Assembly: GCA_951812575.1 (NCBI GenBank)
Contig: OX638322.1
Location: 4,592,501 to 4,656,500 of the forward strand
DNA length: 64,000 bases
Origin: Candidatus Binatia bacterium
Lineage (GTDB): Bacteria; Desulfobacterota; Binatia; Bin18
Reading direction: 5' to 3'
Part shown: positions 36,150 through 44,751 of the stretch, piece after piece
How the letters are laid out: each line of letters opens with the position of its first letter
Numbering within the stretch: position 1 is the first letter of the stretch
The notes under the pieces: model-generated
What the model was told of the DNA's origin: nothing
Seen by the model: only the letters and a program-made list of their open reading frames with translations
Database searches by the model: none
Program-made: the position numbers and the translations under genes

Positions 36150-37325
36150 CTAGGCGGCCACAGTCTGTTCGGATATGCCGGCGATCTTTTTCGCCTGGGC
36201 GCGTGCCCACCCATCGGTCTCAAGAACGCTCTCCAGGTCTTTCACCGGCTGTGCGGTGTGGGATGTGAGGATCTGCCTATTGATGTTGGCAATATCGGTG
36301 AAAGCTATTTGTCCGGAAAGAAACGACGCCACCGCTACTTCGTTCGCGGCGTTAAGTACTGCGGGACACGTCCCCCCCCGCTCCAGCGCCGTATAGGCCA
36401 GACCCAGGCAGGGAAACTTGTCATAATCCGGTTCGACAAATTCGAGCTGTGCGGCCTCGGCGAGATTCAACTGCGGTAGATGCGTAAGCGGTAAACGGTC
36501 CGGATAGGCAAGAATGTATGAGATCGGCACCCGCATGTCAGGAATGCCCAACTGGGCCAGCACGGAACCATCCACATACTCCACCAGGGAGTGCACGATA
36601 CTTTGGGGATGCACGATCACCGATACTTGCTCAGGAGGCAGATTGAAAAGCCAGCGCGCCTCAATGACTTCAAGCCCCTTGTTCATCAGCGTGGCCGAGT
36701 CAATCGTAATTTTATTGCCCATCTTCCAGGTCGGGTGCTGTAGCGCTTCTTCTATACGGATAGTCTGAAAGTCTTCCGCCGGGCGGTGCAAAAACGGCCC
36801 GCCGGAGGCGGTCAGAATAATCCGCTTGACCTGTTCCTGTTTATGTCCATGCAGAGCCTGAAAGATCGCATTATGTTCACTGTCAACCGGCAGGAGTTGC
36901 ACGCCGTGCTGCGCCGCCTCACGCGTCATGAGTTCGCCGGACACGACCAAGGCTTCTTTGTTGGCTAAGGCGACATCCTTGCCCGCCCGTATGGCCGCCA
37001 GGGCCGGGGGTAATCCGATGGCCCCCACCAGGGCGGCCATGACCATATCCGCGTCTGCATGCGTCGCGGTCGCGTGTAATCCGTCTGCCCCCCAGACGAT
37101 ATCTCCCTCGAAATCGGGCAGTTCGTGCCGTAGCTTTTTTGCATCTTCTTCTTGGGCGAGGGAGACCAAAAGGGGCTGGAAAGATTTGATTTGCTCGATG
37201 AGTTGCGTCAGGTTTTTGCCGGCCGCCAGGGCAACCACGCGAAATTTTTCAGGAAAGCGTCCAACAATATCGAGCGTTGATACCCCGATGGAGCCGGTCG
37301 AACCGAGAATGGCAATACGCTTCAT
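36150..37325 (-). CDS. dxr: 1-deoxy-D-xylulose 5-phosphate reductoisomerase
   Basis: DXR (IspC) converts DXP to 2-C-methyl-D-erythritol 4-phosphate with NADPH, the committed step of the MEP isoprenoid pathway. The 391-residue sequence opens with the NADPH-binding ILGSTGSIGVSTLDI, followed by LANKEALVVSG, LPVDSEHNAIFQ (metal-binding acidic residues) and KMGNKITIDSATLMNKGLE, all diagnostic. ATG 37325 has a purine-rich site directly upstream. The following gene is the squalene/phytoene synthase, giving an isoprenoid pair. A 12-base tandem repeat lies just upstream of its start. Confidence 0.97.
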   Translation of the reverse strand: MKRIAILGSTGSIGVSTLDIVGRFPEKFRVVALAAGKNLTQLIEQIKSFQPLLVSLAQEEDAKKLRHELPDFEGDIVWGADGLHATATHADADMVMAALVGAIGLPPALAAIRAGKDVALANKEALVVSGELMTREAAQHGVQLLPVDSEHNAIFQALHGHKQEQVKRIILTASGGPFLHRPAEDFQTIRIEEALQHPTWKMGNKITIDSATLMNKGLEVIEARWLFNLPPEQVSVIVHPQSIVHSLVEYVDGSVLAQLGIPDMRVPISYILAYPDRLPLTHLPQLNLAEAAQLEFVEPDYDKFPCLGLAYTALERGGTCPAVLNAANEVAVASFLSGQIAFTDIANINRQILTSHTAQPVKDLESVLETDGWARAQAKKIAGISEQTVAA

Positions 37326-37358
37326 CTTCTCCCCCCCTCCTCTCACGGCACTTCAGGG

Positions 37359-37406
37359 TTCTCTCCGCAGTTCTCTACGCAACTCTCTACGCAGTTCTCT
37401 ACGCAA
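37359..37406. repeat. Four tandem 12-bp repeats upstream of dxr
   Basis: Units 37359-37370, 37371-37382, 37383-37394 and 37395-37406 follow the consensus TTCTCTACGCAA, with one or two changes each. They lie in the 200-base space between the divergent dxr and beta-propeller genes, 33-81 bases from the dxr start, where they could bind a regulator or vary promoter spacing. Confidence 0.8.
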
Positions 37407-37541
37407 CAACGGAATACTTTTCACCATGACCAGCATTCGTACCGAACGGGACGAGGGGCCGTCAAGCTCAGCCTGTTCATATATCCTGGATCGTTGCCCT
37501 TCTCACACACTCTGCTATCGTAGCCGCGGGCTGAATCAATC

Positions 37542-38822
37542 ATGACTGCACGCTACCATATTTCTCTTTCCTTTCTTCTTGCGACCGCCCTGCTCCTGAC
37601 ACACGCGCCGAGTCTGAGCGCGGCACCATCTATCAATCGGATCGCCTATATTGATCGCGCCGGCGATCTCTATACCATTCGGCCAGACGGCACCGGTCGC
37701 CAAAAAATGGCTTCCGGCGAAATGCTCCAGCAAACTCGTCTCGCTCCCCGCTCAGTTCGGCGCAATCAGGACTTTTACAGCTGGCCAGTCTGGTCGCCCG
37801 ACGGGCAGCGCCTGGCCAGCTTTCGCGTTGAACTGAGTGGCGGTCAGCTCACGGATGGGCTGTATATCTTTGACGCTATCAGCGCCCAAATTCTCCACTC
37901 CTATAAAGAGCCGGGTCTCCAACCCATTTATGCCTATTGGTCGCCTACGAGCCAGCAATTGGGCGTCCTTTTGGGCGGGCGAGGACCTTTTTCATTAAAC
38001 CTCTGGCCGACGTCAGGCGGCCAGCGCCCGCAAAGGATTGCCCAGGGTGCGCCCTTTTATTTTCATTGGCGCGCGGATGGACAAGCCGTGCTCACCCATA
38101 CTGGAGGAAGTCGCGGGGGAGCGGCCGGCCATTCCATCAGCGTCGTGGCCATTCCGACTGGTGAGCGGCACCTGCTCTCTCGCTCACCCTCGATATTCGG
38201 ACCACCGTCATGGTCTTATGATGGGAAATGGCTCGCCTATGGCAATACGGTAGAAGGCCAAGCACACGCGGCGCTGATGATCGCTGCCGGCGATGGCAGT
38301 CAGCCTGAATCCGTCGCGCCTGTTCCAAGACGGATGGCTCTCGAATGGTCCCCAACGCAACCACTGTTGGCCATTGCCACCACGTCCTTTATCAGAGCAC
38401 CCCTCTTTGAGGAGGTTCGCCTATTCGACGTGGCAGCAGGTGCGATGCATTCCCTGATTCAAGAGCCTCTTGCGGCCTTTTTCTGGTCTCCGGATGGGAC
38501 TCGTATCCTGTATGCCAGACGCAACCCGGAGCACGCGCACTGGACGTGGGTGGTCGTGGACGTCCAGAGCCGCACATCCATTCCCGTGGTCGATTTCATT
38601 CCATCCCGTCCCCAGATTCTCGTTTTTCAGTATTTCGACCAGTATGCGCTTTCGCATCGTCTCTGGTCTCCGGACAGCCGGTTTTTTACCTTTAGCGGGC
38701 AGATACGCCCCAACCCAGACCAAGGCATTCGGGGTCCGTCCGTCTATGTCGTCCCAGTCGAAGAAGATGCGACACCACGGCGGCTCTCAGACGGCCATAT
38801 CGCCTTCTGGTCTCCCCAATGA
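37542..38822 (+). CDS. Secreted TolB-like (PD40) beta-propeller protein
   Basis: A 426-residue protein with a signal peptide (HISLSFLLATALLLTHAPSL, cut near LSA) and repeated PD40/TolB-type blades recognisable from WSPDGQRLASF, WSYDGKWLAYG, WSPTQPLLAIA, WSPDGTRILYA and WSPDSRFFTF. Such propellers usually act as periplasmic binding or scaffold proteins. It lacks the TolB N-terminal domain, and no tol/pal genes are nearby, so it is not TolB itself. It has no linked partner and its ligand is unknown. Confidence 0.82.
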   Translation: MTARYHISLSFLLATALLLTHAPSLSAAPSINRIAYIDRAGDLYTIRPDGTGRQKMASGEMLQQTRLAPRSVRRNQDFYSWPVWSPDGQRLASFRVELSGGQLTDGLYIFDAISAQILHSYKEPGLQPIYAYWSPTSQQLGVLLGGRGPFSLNLWPTSGGQRPQRIAQGAPFYFHWRADGQAVLTHTGGSRGGAAGHSISVVAIPTGERHLLSRSPSIFGPPSWSYDGKWLAYGNTVEGQAHAALMIAAGDGSQPESVAPVPRRMALEWSPTQPLLAIATTSFIRAPLFEEVRLFDVAAGAMHSLIQEPLAAFFWSPDGTRILYARRNPEHAHWTWVVVDVQSRTSIPVVDFIPSRPQILVFQYFDQYALSHRLWSPDSRFFTFSGQIRPNPDQGIRGPSVYVVPVEEDATPRRLSDGHIAFWSPQ

Positions 38823-38947
38823 AGGATGCCCCTCCCCCACGCGCAAAGCTGACGAAAAAATAGGCGTTGCTTAAAATCCAGTCAGCAGCAGCCTCGATTC
38901 AGGCCCTCTCAAAACAAAAAAGACAAATAGATTAGGCATTTCCCGGT

Positions 38948-38963
38948 CGGCATTCTTTTTGCC
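38948..38963 (+). promoter_or_regulatory. Sigma-54-like (-24/-12) promoter of amtB
   Basis: CGGCATTCTTTTTGCC has GG (38949-38950) and GC (38961-38962) exactly 12 bases apart with a TTGC -12 element, close to the sigma-54 consensus. Transcription would start near 38974, about 96 bases ahead of the amtB start. Ammonium transporter genes are classic NtrC/sigma-54 targets, so nitrogen-limited expression is likely. Confidence 0.6.
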
Positions 38964-38998
38964 TATGGTAAGGGTCATGCAAGGACTGCCCTCGCCTT

Positions 38999-39028
38999 CT
39001 GCTGCCAATCTGGGGTAATCGGCAGCAG
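38999..39028 (+). promoter_or_regulatory. Hairpin in the amtB leader
   Basis: CTGCTGCC (38999-39006) and GGCAGCAG (39021-39028) form an 8-bp stem with a 14-base loop in the predicted 5' leader, 27 bases ahead of the AAGGAGG ribosome site. It may affect transcript stability or be a regulator site. Confidence 0.4.
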
Positions 39029-39069
39029 TCATATTTGTTCTTTGGGCGTGAGGGAAGGAGGAGTTCACA

Positions 39070-40395
39070 GTGAAACTTTTTCGGAAGACGCAACAAGCCG
39101 CCTGGTGTGGATGGAGCACACTCTCACTCGGTTTACTCGGTGTGCTCGGGACAGCCGTGCCAGCCTGGGCCGAGGAAACAGCAACGCTCGATAGCGGGGA
39201 CACCGCCTGGATGATTACTGCCACGGCACTGGTGCTCTTCATGACCCTGCCGGGCCTGGCCTTGTTCTACGGCGGCCTGGTGAGGATCAAGAATGTCCTC
39301 TCAGTCCTGGGCCAATGCCTGGCAATGGCCGGGGTCATGACCCTGCTCTGGATCATCTACGGCTACAGCTATGCCGCTACCGAGGGGAACGCCATCATCG
39401 GAGACGCCTCCAAGCTCTTCCTCAAGGATCTGAGCGTCGATTCCCTCAGTGGCACCATACCCGAGTCGGTCTTCCTGACCTTTCAGATGACCTTTGCGAT
39501 CATTACCCCGGCGCTCATCGTTGGGGCCTTTGCCGAGCGGATGAAGTTCAGCGCCATGCTGATCTTCATGATCATCTGGTTCACCTTCAGCTATGTCCCG
39601 ATCTGGCATATGGCCTGGGGCGGTGGTCTGTTCGCCGGTTGGGGCGTCCTGGACTTTGCCGGCGGGACCGTCGTGCATATCAACGCCGGGGTCGCCGCGC
39701 TGGTTGTCTGCATCATGATCGGCTCGCGTACCGGCTACCCCACAGAGCCCATGCGACCCCACAGCCTCGTCCTGACCGTGGTCGGAGCCGCCATGCTCTG
39801 GGTGGGCTGGTTTGGTTTTAACGCCGGGAGCGAGCTGGCCGCCGACGGCGTCGCCGGCATGGCGCTACTCGTCACCCAGGTCTCCACCGCCACGGCAGTT
39901 GTTGTCTGGATGCTTATTGAGTGGGTCAGGCATGGCAAGCCGAGCATTCTCGGTATGGCCACCGCCGCAATCGCAGGTCTGGTCGCCATTACGCCAGCCA
40001 GCGGCACGGCCGGTCCCATGGGTGCGATCCTGATCGGCGCAGCCTCAGCCTTCTTCTGCTATCTGGCCGCCACCACGATAAAACGGTCCTTCGGCTATGA
40101 CGACAGCCTCGATGTCTTCGGCGTGCATGGTGTCGGCGGCATTGTTGGCGCGATCCTGACCGGTCTGTGCGCAGCCGAATTCATGGGCGGCGCCGGGCTC
40201 GAAGCGGCATCTGCGATGGCCCAGATCATCGAGCAGATCAAGAGCGTTATTGTCACCATCATCTGGAGCGGCGTGGTCTCTGTGATCGCCTATATGATCG
40301 CCAACGCCCTGGCCGGAGGAGCCCGCATCAGCGAAGATGGGGAGCAGCAGGGCCTCGACCTGACCGACCACGACGAGAGCGGCTATATCGCTTAG
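39070..40395 (+). CDS. amtB: Ammonium transporter (Amt/MEP/Rh family)
   Basis: A 441-residue ammonium channel with an N-terminal signal-like helix cut near AWA and eleven membrane helices. Both pore histidines are in place, in IWHMAWGGGLFA and in VFGVHGVGGIVGAILTG, as is the FYGGLVR start of the mature fold. GTG 39070 is the start, with AAGGAGG 8 bases upstream. Usually amtB is followed or preceded by glnK; here no PII gene is adjacent. A sigma-54-type promoter lies upstream and a strong terminator downstream, so it is a single-gene unit. Confidence 0.95.
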   Translation: MKLFRKTQQAAWCGWSTLSLGLLGVLGTAVPAWAEETATLDSGDTAWMITATALVLFMTLPGLALFYGGLVRIKNVLSVLGQCLAMAGVMTLLWIIYGYSYAATEGNAIIGDASKLFLKDLSVDSLSGTIPESVFLTFQMTFAIITPALIVGAFAERMKFSAMLIFMIIWFTFSYVPIWHMAWGGGLFAGWGVLDFAGGTVVHINAGVAALVVCIMIGSRTGYPTEPMRPHSLVLTVVGAAMLWVGWFGFNAGSELAADGVAGMALLVTQVSTATAVVVWMLIEWVRHGKPSILGMATAAIAGLVAITPASGTAGPMGAILIGAASAFFCYLAATTIKRSFGYDDSLDVFGVHGVGGIVGAILTGLCAAEFMGGAGLEAASAMAQIIEQIKSVIVTIIWSGVVSVIAYMIANALAGGARISEDGEQQGLDLTDHDESGYIA

Positions 40396-40401
40396 GCCGA
40401 C

Positions 40402-40454
40402 AAAGAGTAAACGTGTCCTCCAATAGATGTCAGATTTTGACACGTTTACTCTTT
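40402..40454. terminator. Bidirectional terminator between amtB and the CaiB gene
   Basis: AAAGAGTAAACGTGTC (40402-40417) and GACACGTTTACTCTTT (40439-40454) make a perfect 16-bp stem with a 21-base loop. The stem has A/T-rich ends giving a U-run on either strand. It lies between convergent genes, 7 bases after the amtB stop. Confidence 0.85.
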
Positions 40455-40521
40455 TTCACGTATCCGGGTCGGTTCTGGACTGGCCCGGATTTCTCTGAGT
40501 CCCTCTCGACTGGCCGCTACA

Positions 40522-41727
40522 TCAACCGATGACCCTAGCCGCTCTGAGCCGCTGAAGGTCTGTCGCGTTCATTCCTATCCCGGTCAGGACTTCGTCCGTA
40601 TGCTGGCCGAGGGGCGGTGGGGCGGCCCTGATTTCTGCCGGCGTATCCGCCAGATGCCAGACCGGACCAATGGTCCGAAAGCTCCCCCCCGCCGGGTGGT
40701 CAACGTCTTTCAGGATATCGAGCTCGGCCACCTGTGGATGGGCGCATAATGTGGGGTAATCGTTAAAGGGCACGGCATCCCCGTGGAATTCGTGGACGAG
40801 CTTGACCACCTCAGCGTTTGTCAACTGCTGGAACGCCTGTTCCCAAATCGGCTTGACCTCGGGCGCATAGCGGCCAATGCTGGTCGCCTCGCGTCCAAAG
40901 CCCTGGAAACGCGGGTCAGTAATATAGTCCGTCAAGCCCAGCGTCAGCATCAGCCGATCCCAATCCTCGCTACTGCCCCGCCGCAAGCCGAAATAGACAT
41001 GACCGTCCTTGGTTTTATAACCCTCGTCAGGCGGACGGGTATAATGATCGAGATGGAATCCGTACCACTCGTCCGGGTCCGTCATGGATGTCCACATAAT
41101 GCCGCGCATATGGAGCAGGGTCCCCAGCATACTGACCGCAACCCGCTGCCCCTCTCCTTTACGAACGCGGTGAAACAGTCCGGCCGTTATCGCTTGGGAG
41201 GCCATAATGCCGGTATTGAGGCTGGCCACGTCCGTGCCTAAGCGAACCGGCGCCTCCCCGATTTTTCCAAGCGAGTGGGTGTAATCGGCCATGGCCTGCA
41301 CCACCAGCTCCGCTCCCGGCTGGTCTCGCAGCGGCCCTTCCTCCCCAAAGGCACTGATCGCGCAGTACACCAGCGTCTCATGCGTCTGGCTGAGGTCTGC
41401 GTAGCCCAGCCCCAATGTTTCCGCCCGGTCCGGCCCGAAGTCCTCCAACACAACATCGGCCCGGGCAATCAGTTGTTGCGCAATCTCCCGGCCGTCTTGT
41501 GTGGCGACATCCAGGGCCACGCTCTTTTTATTCCGATTGAGGCTCAGGAAGACCGCGCTCTCGTCCTGGATGAACGGCGGTCCCATGGTCCGGGCGGTAT
41601 CGCCGCTCAGCGGCTCGATTTTAATCACCTCGGCCCCGGCGTCCGCCAGGCGCATGGAGGCAAACGGTCCGCACAGCCCTTGGGTGAAATCAATAATGGT
41701 AAAACCATCCAGCGCGCCGGACATCAC
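40522..41727 (-). CDS. CaiB/BaiF family CoA-transferase
   Basis: A 401-residue family III CoA-transferase. It shows LDGFTIIDFTQGLCGPFASM, ADAGAEVIKIEP, SLNRNKKSVALDV, LEDFGPDRAETLGLGYADL and a catalytic aspartate in LGTDVASLNTGIMASQAI. It is the last of four minus-strand genes (thiolase, DUF35, CaiB, CaiB), starting 11 bases after the previous CaiB stop, so the operon is tight. Two CoA-transferases in one operon may serve two acids or form a heteromer; this is inference. It ends close to the amtB terminator. Confidence 0.9.
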   Translation of the reverse strand: MMSGALDGFTIIDFTQGLCGPFASMRLADAGAEVIKIEPLSGDTARTMGPPFIQDESAVFLSLNRNKKSVALDVATQDGREIAQQLIARADVVLEDFGPDRAETLGLGYADLSQTHETLVYCAISAFGEEGPLRDQPGAELVVQAMADYTHSLGKIGEAPVRLGTDVASLNTGIMASQAITAGLFHRVRKGEGQRVAVSMLGTLLHMRGIMWTSMTDPDEWYGFHLDHYTRPPDEGYKTKDGHVYFGLRRGSSEDWDRLMLTLGLTDYITDPRFQGFGREATSIGRYAPEVKPIWEQAFQQLTNAEVVKLVHEFHGDAVPFNDYPTLCAHPQVAELDILKDVDHPAGGSFRTIGPVWHLADTPAEIRAAPPPLGQHTDEVLTGIGMNATDLQRLRAARVIG

Positions 41728-41738
41728 CCCTCCAGTCT

Positions 41739-42926
41739 CTAGTCTCTTCCGTTCCGCTCCGGCGTCTCTGCCGCTATCCCAAACTCACGCAGGACTTCCT
41801 CGGTCTGCTCGCCTTGCAGTCCGCCCGGACGAATCGGACCAGCCGGAGTTTTCTCAAACTTCCACGGCAGCCCATCGACGCTCAGGGTTCCCCAGTGCGG
41901 CGTCTCCAGGTCAACGATATGCTGATTGCGGGTGACTTGGGGGTCGGTGCGGAGCGCCTGAAAATTGACCGTGCGGTCCACCCGCGTGTTCGGCACGCCT
42001 GCTTGCGTCAGCCGCAGACTCCACCAGCGGGTTGGCTTGGTTTTGAAATGGTCTTCAAGCAGGGCGACGAGGGCGGCCCGATTTTCGACCCGCTTCGGAT
42101 TGGTCGCAAAGCGCGGATCGTCACACAGGGCTTCCTGGCCGATAGCGCGACAAAAACGCGGCCACTGGTCCTCGCTCACCACTCCGACCGCCAGATATTC
42201 CTGATCCTCACACACAAAGGCCTGGTGCGGCACGGTCGTTGCCACGGCGCTACCCATGGGCTGAGGTTGTTCGCCGGTCGCGAAATACTCCGCCAAGCGG
42301 CTGGTTTGTAGCGACAGTGCGGCTGAGACCATATCGATCTCAATCTGCTGTCCCTTGCCCGAGCGCTCCCGCGCCAGCAAGGCCTGCAAAACGGCTTCGA
42401 CAATCATGGTACTGGTCGTAATGTCGAGATGGGCCAGGTGACGGAACATCTCTCCCTGCGAACCGGGCCTGCCGGTAATACTGCACCAGCCTCCGAATGC
42501 CTGGACAGTCGGATCGATCCCGGCCTCTTTTGCCATCGGGCCGGTTCGGCCATACGCCGACGCAGACACATACACCAGGCGCGGATTGAACTGTGAGACC
42601 ACATCATAGCCCAAACCCAAACGCTCGACCGCGCCCGGCCGCATGTTCTGAACAAACACATCGCTCTTTTCAACCAGCTTGAGGGCAATGGCCCGATCAC
42701 CCTCCTCTTTGAGATCAAGCACAATATTCCGCTTGTTGAAGTTGGCCGAGATATACAGGACGGCCGTGCCCTTGATAGGCGGCGGGATGACGTGCGAGAG
42801 TTCACCGCCGGGTGACTCCACCTTAATCACCTCCGCGCCCAGTTCGCCCAGTAGTTTGGACGCCCAGGGTCCGACCGCGGCGATACTGAGGTCAAACACG
42901 CGAATACCGTCGAGAATACCGGGCAT
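41739..42926 (-). CDS. CaiB/BaiF family CoA-transferase
   Basis: A 395-residue family III CoA-transferase, distinct from its downstream neighbour. It has LDGIRVFDLSIAAVGPWASK, GELGAEVIKVE, NFNKRNIVLDLK, VQNMRPGAVERLGLGYD and an aspartate in HLAHLDITTSTM at the catalytic position. The C-terminal PIRPGGLQGEQTEEVLREFG is the standard family end. It lies 41 bases after the DUF35 gene in the thiolase operon and probably hands CoA to or from an acid in the same pathway. Confidence 0.9.
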   Translation of the reverse strand: MPGILDGIRVFDLSIAAVGPWASKLLGELGAEVIKVESPGGELSHVIPPPIKGTAVLYISANFNKRNIVLDLKEEGDRAIALKLVEKSDVFVQNMRPGAVERLGLGYDVVSQFNPRLVYVSASAYGRTGPMAKEAGIDPTVQAFGGWCSITGRPGSQGEMFRHLAHLDITTSTMIVEAVLQALLARERSGKGQQIEIDMVSAALSLQTSRLAEYFATGEQPQPMGSAVATTVPHQAFVCEDQEYLAVGVVSEDQWPRFCRAIGQEALCDDPRFATNPKRVENRAALVALLEDHFKTKPTRWWSLRLTQAGVPNTRVDRTVNFQALRTDPQVTRNQHIVDLETPHWGTLSVDGLPWKFEKTPAGPIRPGGLQGEQTEEVLREFGIAAETPERNGRD

Positions 42927-42967
42927 AAATACTCCTTCTCTCCTGCAGTGCAGCCGTTCCAGTCTGT

Positions 42968-43381
42968 TTACCCTTTCCGGGGTCGAAACTTTGCCAGGGT
43001 GACCTCGTCGGTCACATCATCGAAGACCACTTCCACCGGCATGCCGATGGCAATGTCCTCGTTTGCGACTTCGACCAGATTAGTCAGCAAACGGGGGCCT
43101 TCTTCCAGTTCGACCTCGGCCACAGAATACGGAATGTCATCCTTGAATGACGAGAAATAGGCTTGATGAAAAACAACCCAGGAGTTCACCACGCCCCGGC
43201 CGCTCACCGCCTGCCAGCGAAAATCGCGCGACCAGCAGTCCGGGCAAAACGGAGTCGGAGGGTACCAGACGGAGTCACACGCCTCGCAGTAGGGCAGCAC
43301 CATCCGCCGTTGTTTCAGGCCCTCCCAGTACCGCTGGTTGAGCGTCGAGATTGCCGGTAGCGGTTTTGTATACGCGGCCAT
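42968..43381 (-). CDS. DUF35 / OB-fold zinc-ribbon acyl-CoA-associated protein
   Basis: A 137-residue protein with an N-terminal helix (LNQRYWEGLKQRRMVLPYC), a zinc ribbon with two CxxC pairs (CEAC and CPDC, about residues 32-50) and an OB-fold domain (GRGVVNSWVVFHQAYF). Proteins of this family bind acyl-CoA and pair with thiolase-like enzymes, for example as partner of the retro-aldolase Ltp2 in steroid side-chain breakdown. The thiolase-like gene immediately upstream (15-base gap) is its evident partner. Confidence 0.92.
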   Translation of the reverse strand: MAAYTKPLPAISTLNQRYWEGLKQRRMVLPYCEACDSVWYPPTPFCPDCWSRDFRWQAVSGRGVVNSWVVFHQAYFSSFKDDIPYSVAEVELEEGPRLLTNLVEVANEDIAIGMPVEVVFDDVTDEVTLAKFRPRKG

Positions 43382-43396
43382 GGCCTCTCCTTTTTT

Positions 43397-44575
43397 TCAG
43401 CCCGCGCGGTAGATTAACGAGTCTCCGTACGCGTTGGCCCATTGGATGAGTTGCGCATTCAAAATCTGTCGCTCCCCACACTCCCCCCGTAATTGGCGCA
43501 CAATCTCGACCTGGTGATTCCAGCCCATGATATGGCCCTCGGACATCAGCCCACCATTGGTATTCATGGGCAGCTCCCCACCCAGCTCGATGCGCCCGTC
43601 TTGGGTAAATGCGGCGGCTTCGCCCTGCCCACAGAACCCAAAACGCTCCAGCGCCGTCCAGGCCAGAATCGCGAACGCATCATAGGTAAACAGCGCATCC
43701 AGATCCTTGGGCGAGACGGCCGCCATCTCATACACCGGCTGCGGACCGGGCACATAATCAAAGGCGGTTTGTTGAGAGGTCCCAAAGCCGGGATAGGTCC
43801 AGATAAATTCCTCCCGTCCCGCGGGGAGGCCCTGCATGCCGCTAATGCACACCGGCCGCTTGGCCATATCCCGCGCGCGCTCCTGGGTAGTGACCAGGAC
43901 GCAGGCCGCGCCATCGTTAATCAGGCAATAGTCCAGCAGGTGCAGCGGCTCGCACACGAAACGCGAGTTCTGGTGGTCTTCGACGCTAATCGGTGTCCGC
44001 ATGATGGCGTTCGGATTCGTGGCAGCGTGCTTCCGAAACGCCACCGCCACCGCAGCCAACTGCTCACTCGTTGCGCCAAAGCGATCAAAATACTTCCGGG
44101 CGACCAGGGCGGCCCCTGCCCCAGGCGAGGTCATACCGAACACCGGGTCTTCGCCGTGCCCGCCGCCGGCCTCTCGCGCGCCCTCAGCGTCTCCAGACCC
44201 ACCCATCATGGGTTTACGGAACGCCGAGAAGCTGATCGACGCCATGCAGGCCACTACATTAGCCAGTCCGGCGCTGACCATCATCGCCGCCCACTGTATG
44301 CTGCTGGCCGTAAACCGTCCGTGCGCCCAGGTTTGATTATACGCGCGCAGCTTTAATCCCAACGCATAGGCCAAGGTGTCCGCATCCGCTCCAATCGGCG
44401 TCCCAAAACTGACGATGAGCCCGTCCAGATCGTCTCGCCCCAGCCCGGCGTCATCGAGCGCGTTGCGGATGGCCTCACCGGCCAAGTCGATCTGACTCCG
44501 ATTCATTTTTCGACCGTATGCCGTATGACCCACACCACACACAGCCGCGACATCTTTGAGGTTCCCCGCAGGCAT
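43397..44575 (-). CDS. SCP2/Ltp-type thiolase-like protein lacking the nucleophilic cysteine
   Basis: A 392-residue thiolase-superfamily protein: AAVCGVGHTAYGRKM start, LDDAGLGRDDLDGLIVSFG, and the C-terminal half with FTYDAFAILAWTALERFGF and NTNGGLMSEGHIMGWNHQVE, which carries the HxxG catalytic histidine region. At the position of the usual active-site cysteine the sequence reads HGRFTASSIQWAAM, with no Cys. Together with the DUF35 partner this resembles Ltp2-like aldolases rather than true thiolases, so cleavage of a beta-hydroxyacyl-CoA by retro-aldol is a good guess. It is the first gene of the operon. Confidence 0.85.
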   Translation of the reverse strand: MPAGNLKDVAAVCGVGHTAYGRKMNRSQIDLAGEAIRNALDDAGLGRDDLDGLIVSFGTPIGADADTLAYALGLKLRAYNQTWAHGRFTASSIQWAAMMVSAGLANVVACMASISFSAFRKPMMGGSGDAEGAREAGGGHGEDPVFGMTSPGAGAALVARKYFDRFGATSEQLAAVAVAFRKHAATNPNAIMRTPISVEDHQNSRFVCEPLHLLDYCLINDGAACVLVTTQERARDMAKRPVCISGMQGLPAGREEFIWTYPGFGTSQQTAFDYVPGPQPVYEMAAVSPKDLDALFTYDAFAILAWTALERFGFCGQGEAAAFTQDGRIELGGELPMNTNGGLMSEGHIMGWNHQVEIVRQLRGECGERQILNAQLIQWANAYGDSLIYRAG

Positions 44576-44663
44576 ATCCCGCCCTCCTTTGGCCAGCGTC
44601 CTCGGATCATAGGCAGAGACACGGTAGGGGTCAAGGAAATCTCTCCTGCCCTGCGTCTTCTGC

Positions 44664-44692
44664 TTGACGCTCTCACTGAGACAGGCAACAAT
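44664..44692 (+). promoter_or_regulatory. Candidate sigma-70 promoter upstream of the TauE-like gene
   Basis: TTGACG (44664-44669) and AACAAT (44687-44692) are 17 bases apart. The predicted start near 44699 would put the hairpin at 44722-44743 in the leader. The -35 is good and the -10 weak. Confidence 0.35.
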
Positions 44693-44721
44693 CGCCCCAT
44701 AATTCAGGTACCGAACGGTAG

Positions 44722-44748
44722 GGGCAGCCCCCTGTGGCTGCCCTTTTT
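44722..44748 (+). terminator. Terminator-like hairpin directly before the TauE-like start codon
   Basis: GGGCAGCC (44722-44729) pairs with GGCTGCCC (44736-44743) around a 6-base loop, followed by TTTTT and, three bases later, the ATG at 44752. It looks like an intrinsic terminator in a 5' leader, so it may act as an attenuator. The flank GAACGGTAGGGGC is shared with the palindrome at 61182-61210, so it may instead be a member of a dispersed repeat family. Confidence 0.6.
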
Positions 44749-44751
44749 ATT

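Noticed and set aside
37359..37406. Short repeats as a CRISPR array
   Set aside because: Units are 12 bp and directly adjacent without spacers, and no cas gene is near.
40522..44575. Carnitine or oxalate operon assignment for the double-CaiB cluster
   Set aside because: No CaiA, CaiD or oxalyl-CoA decarboxylase is present and the sequences lack the Frc glycine loop; only a family-level name is supportable.
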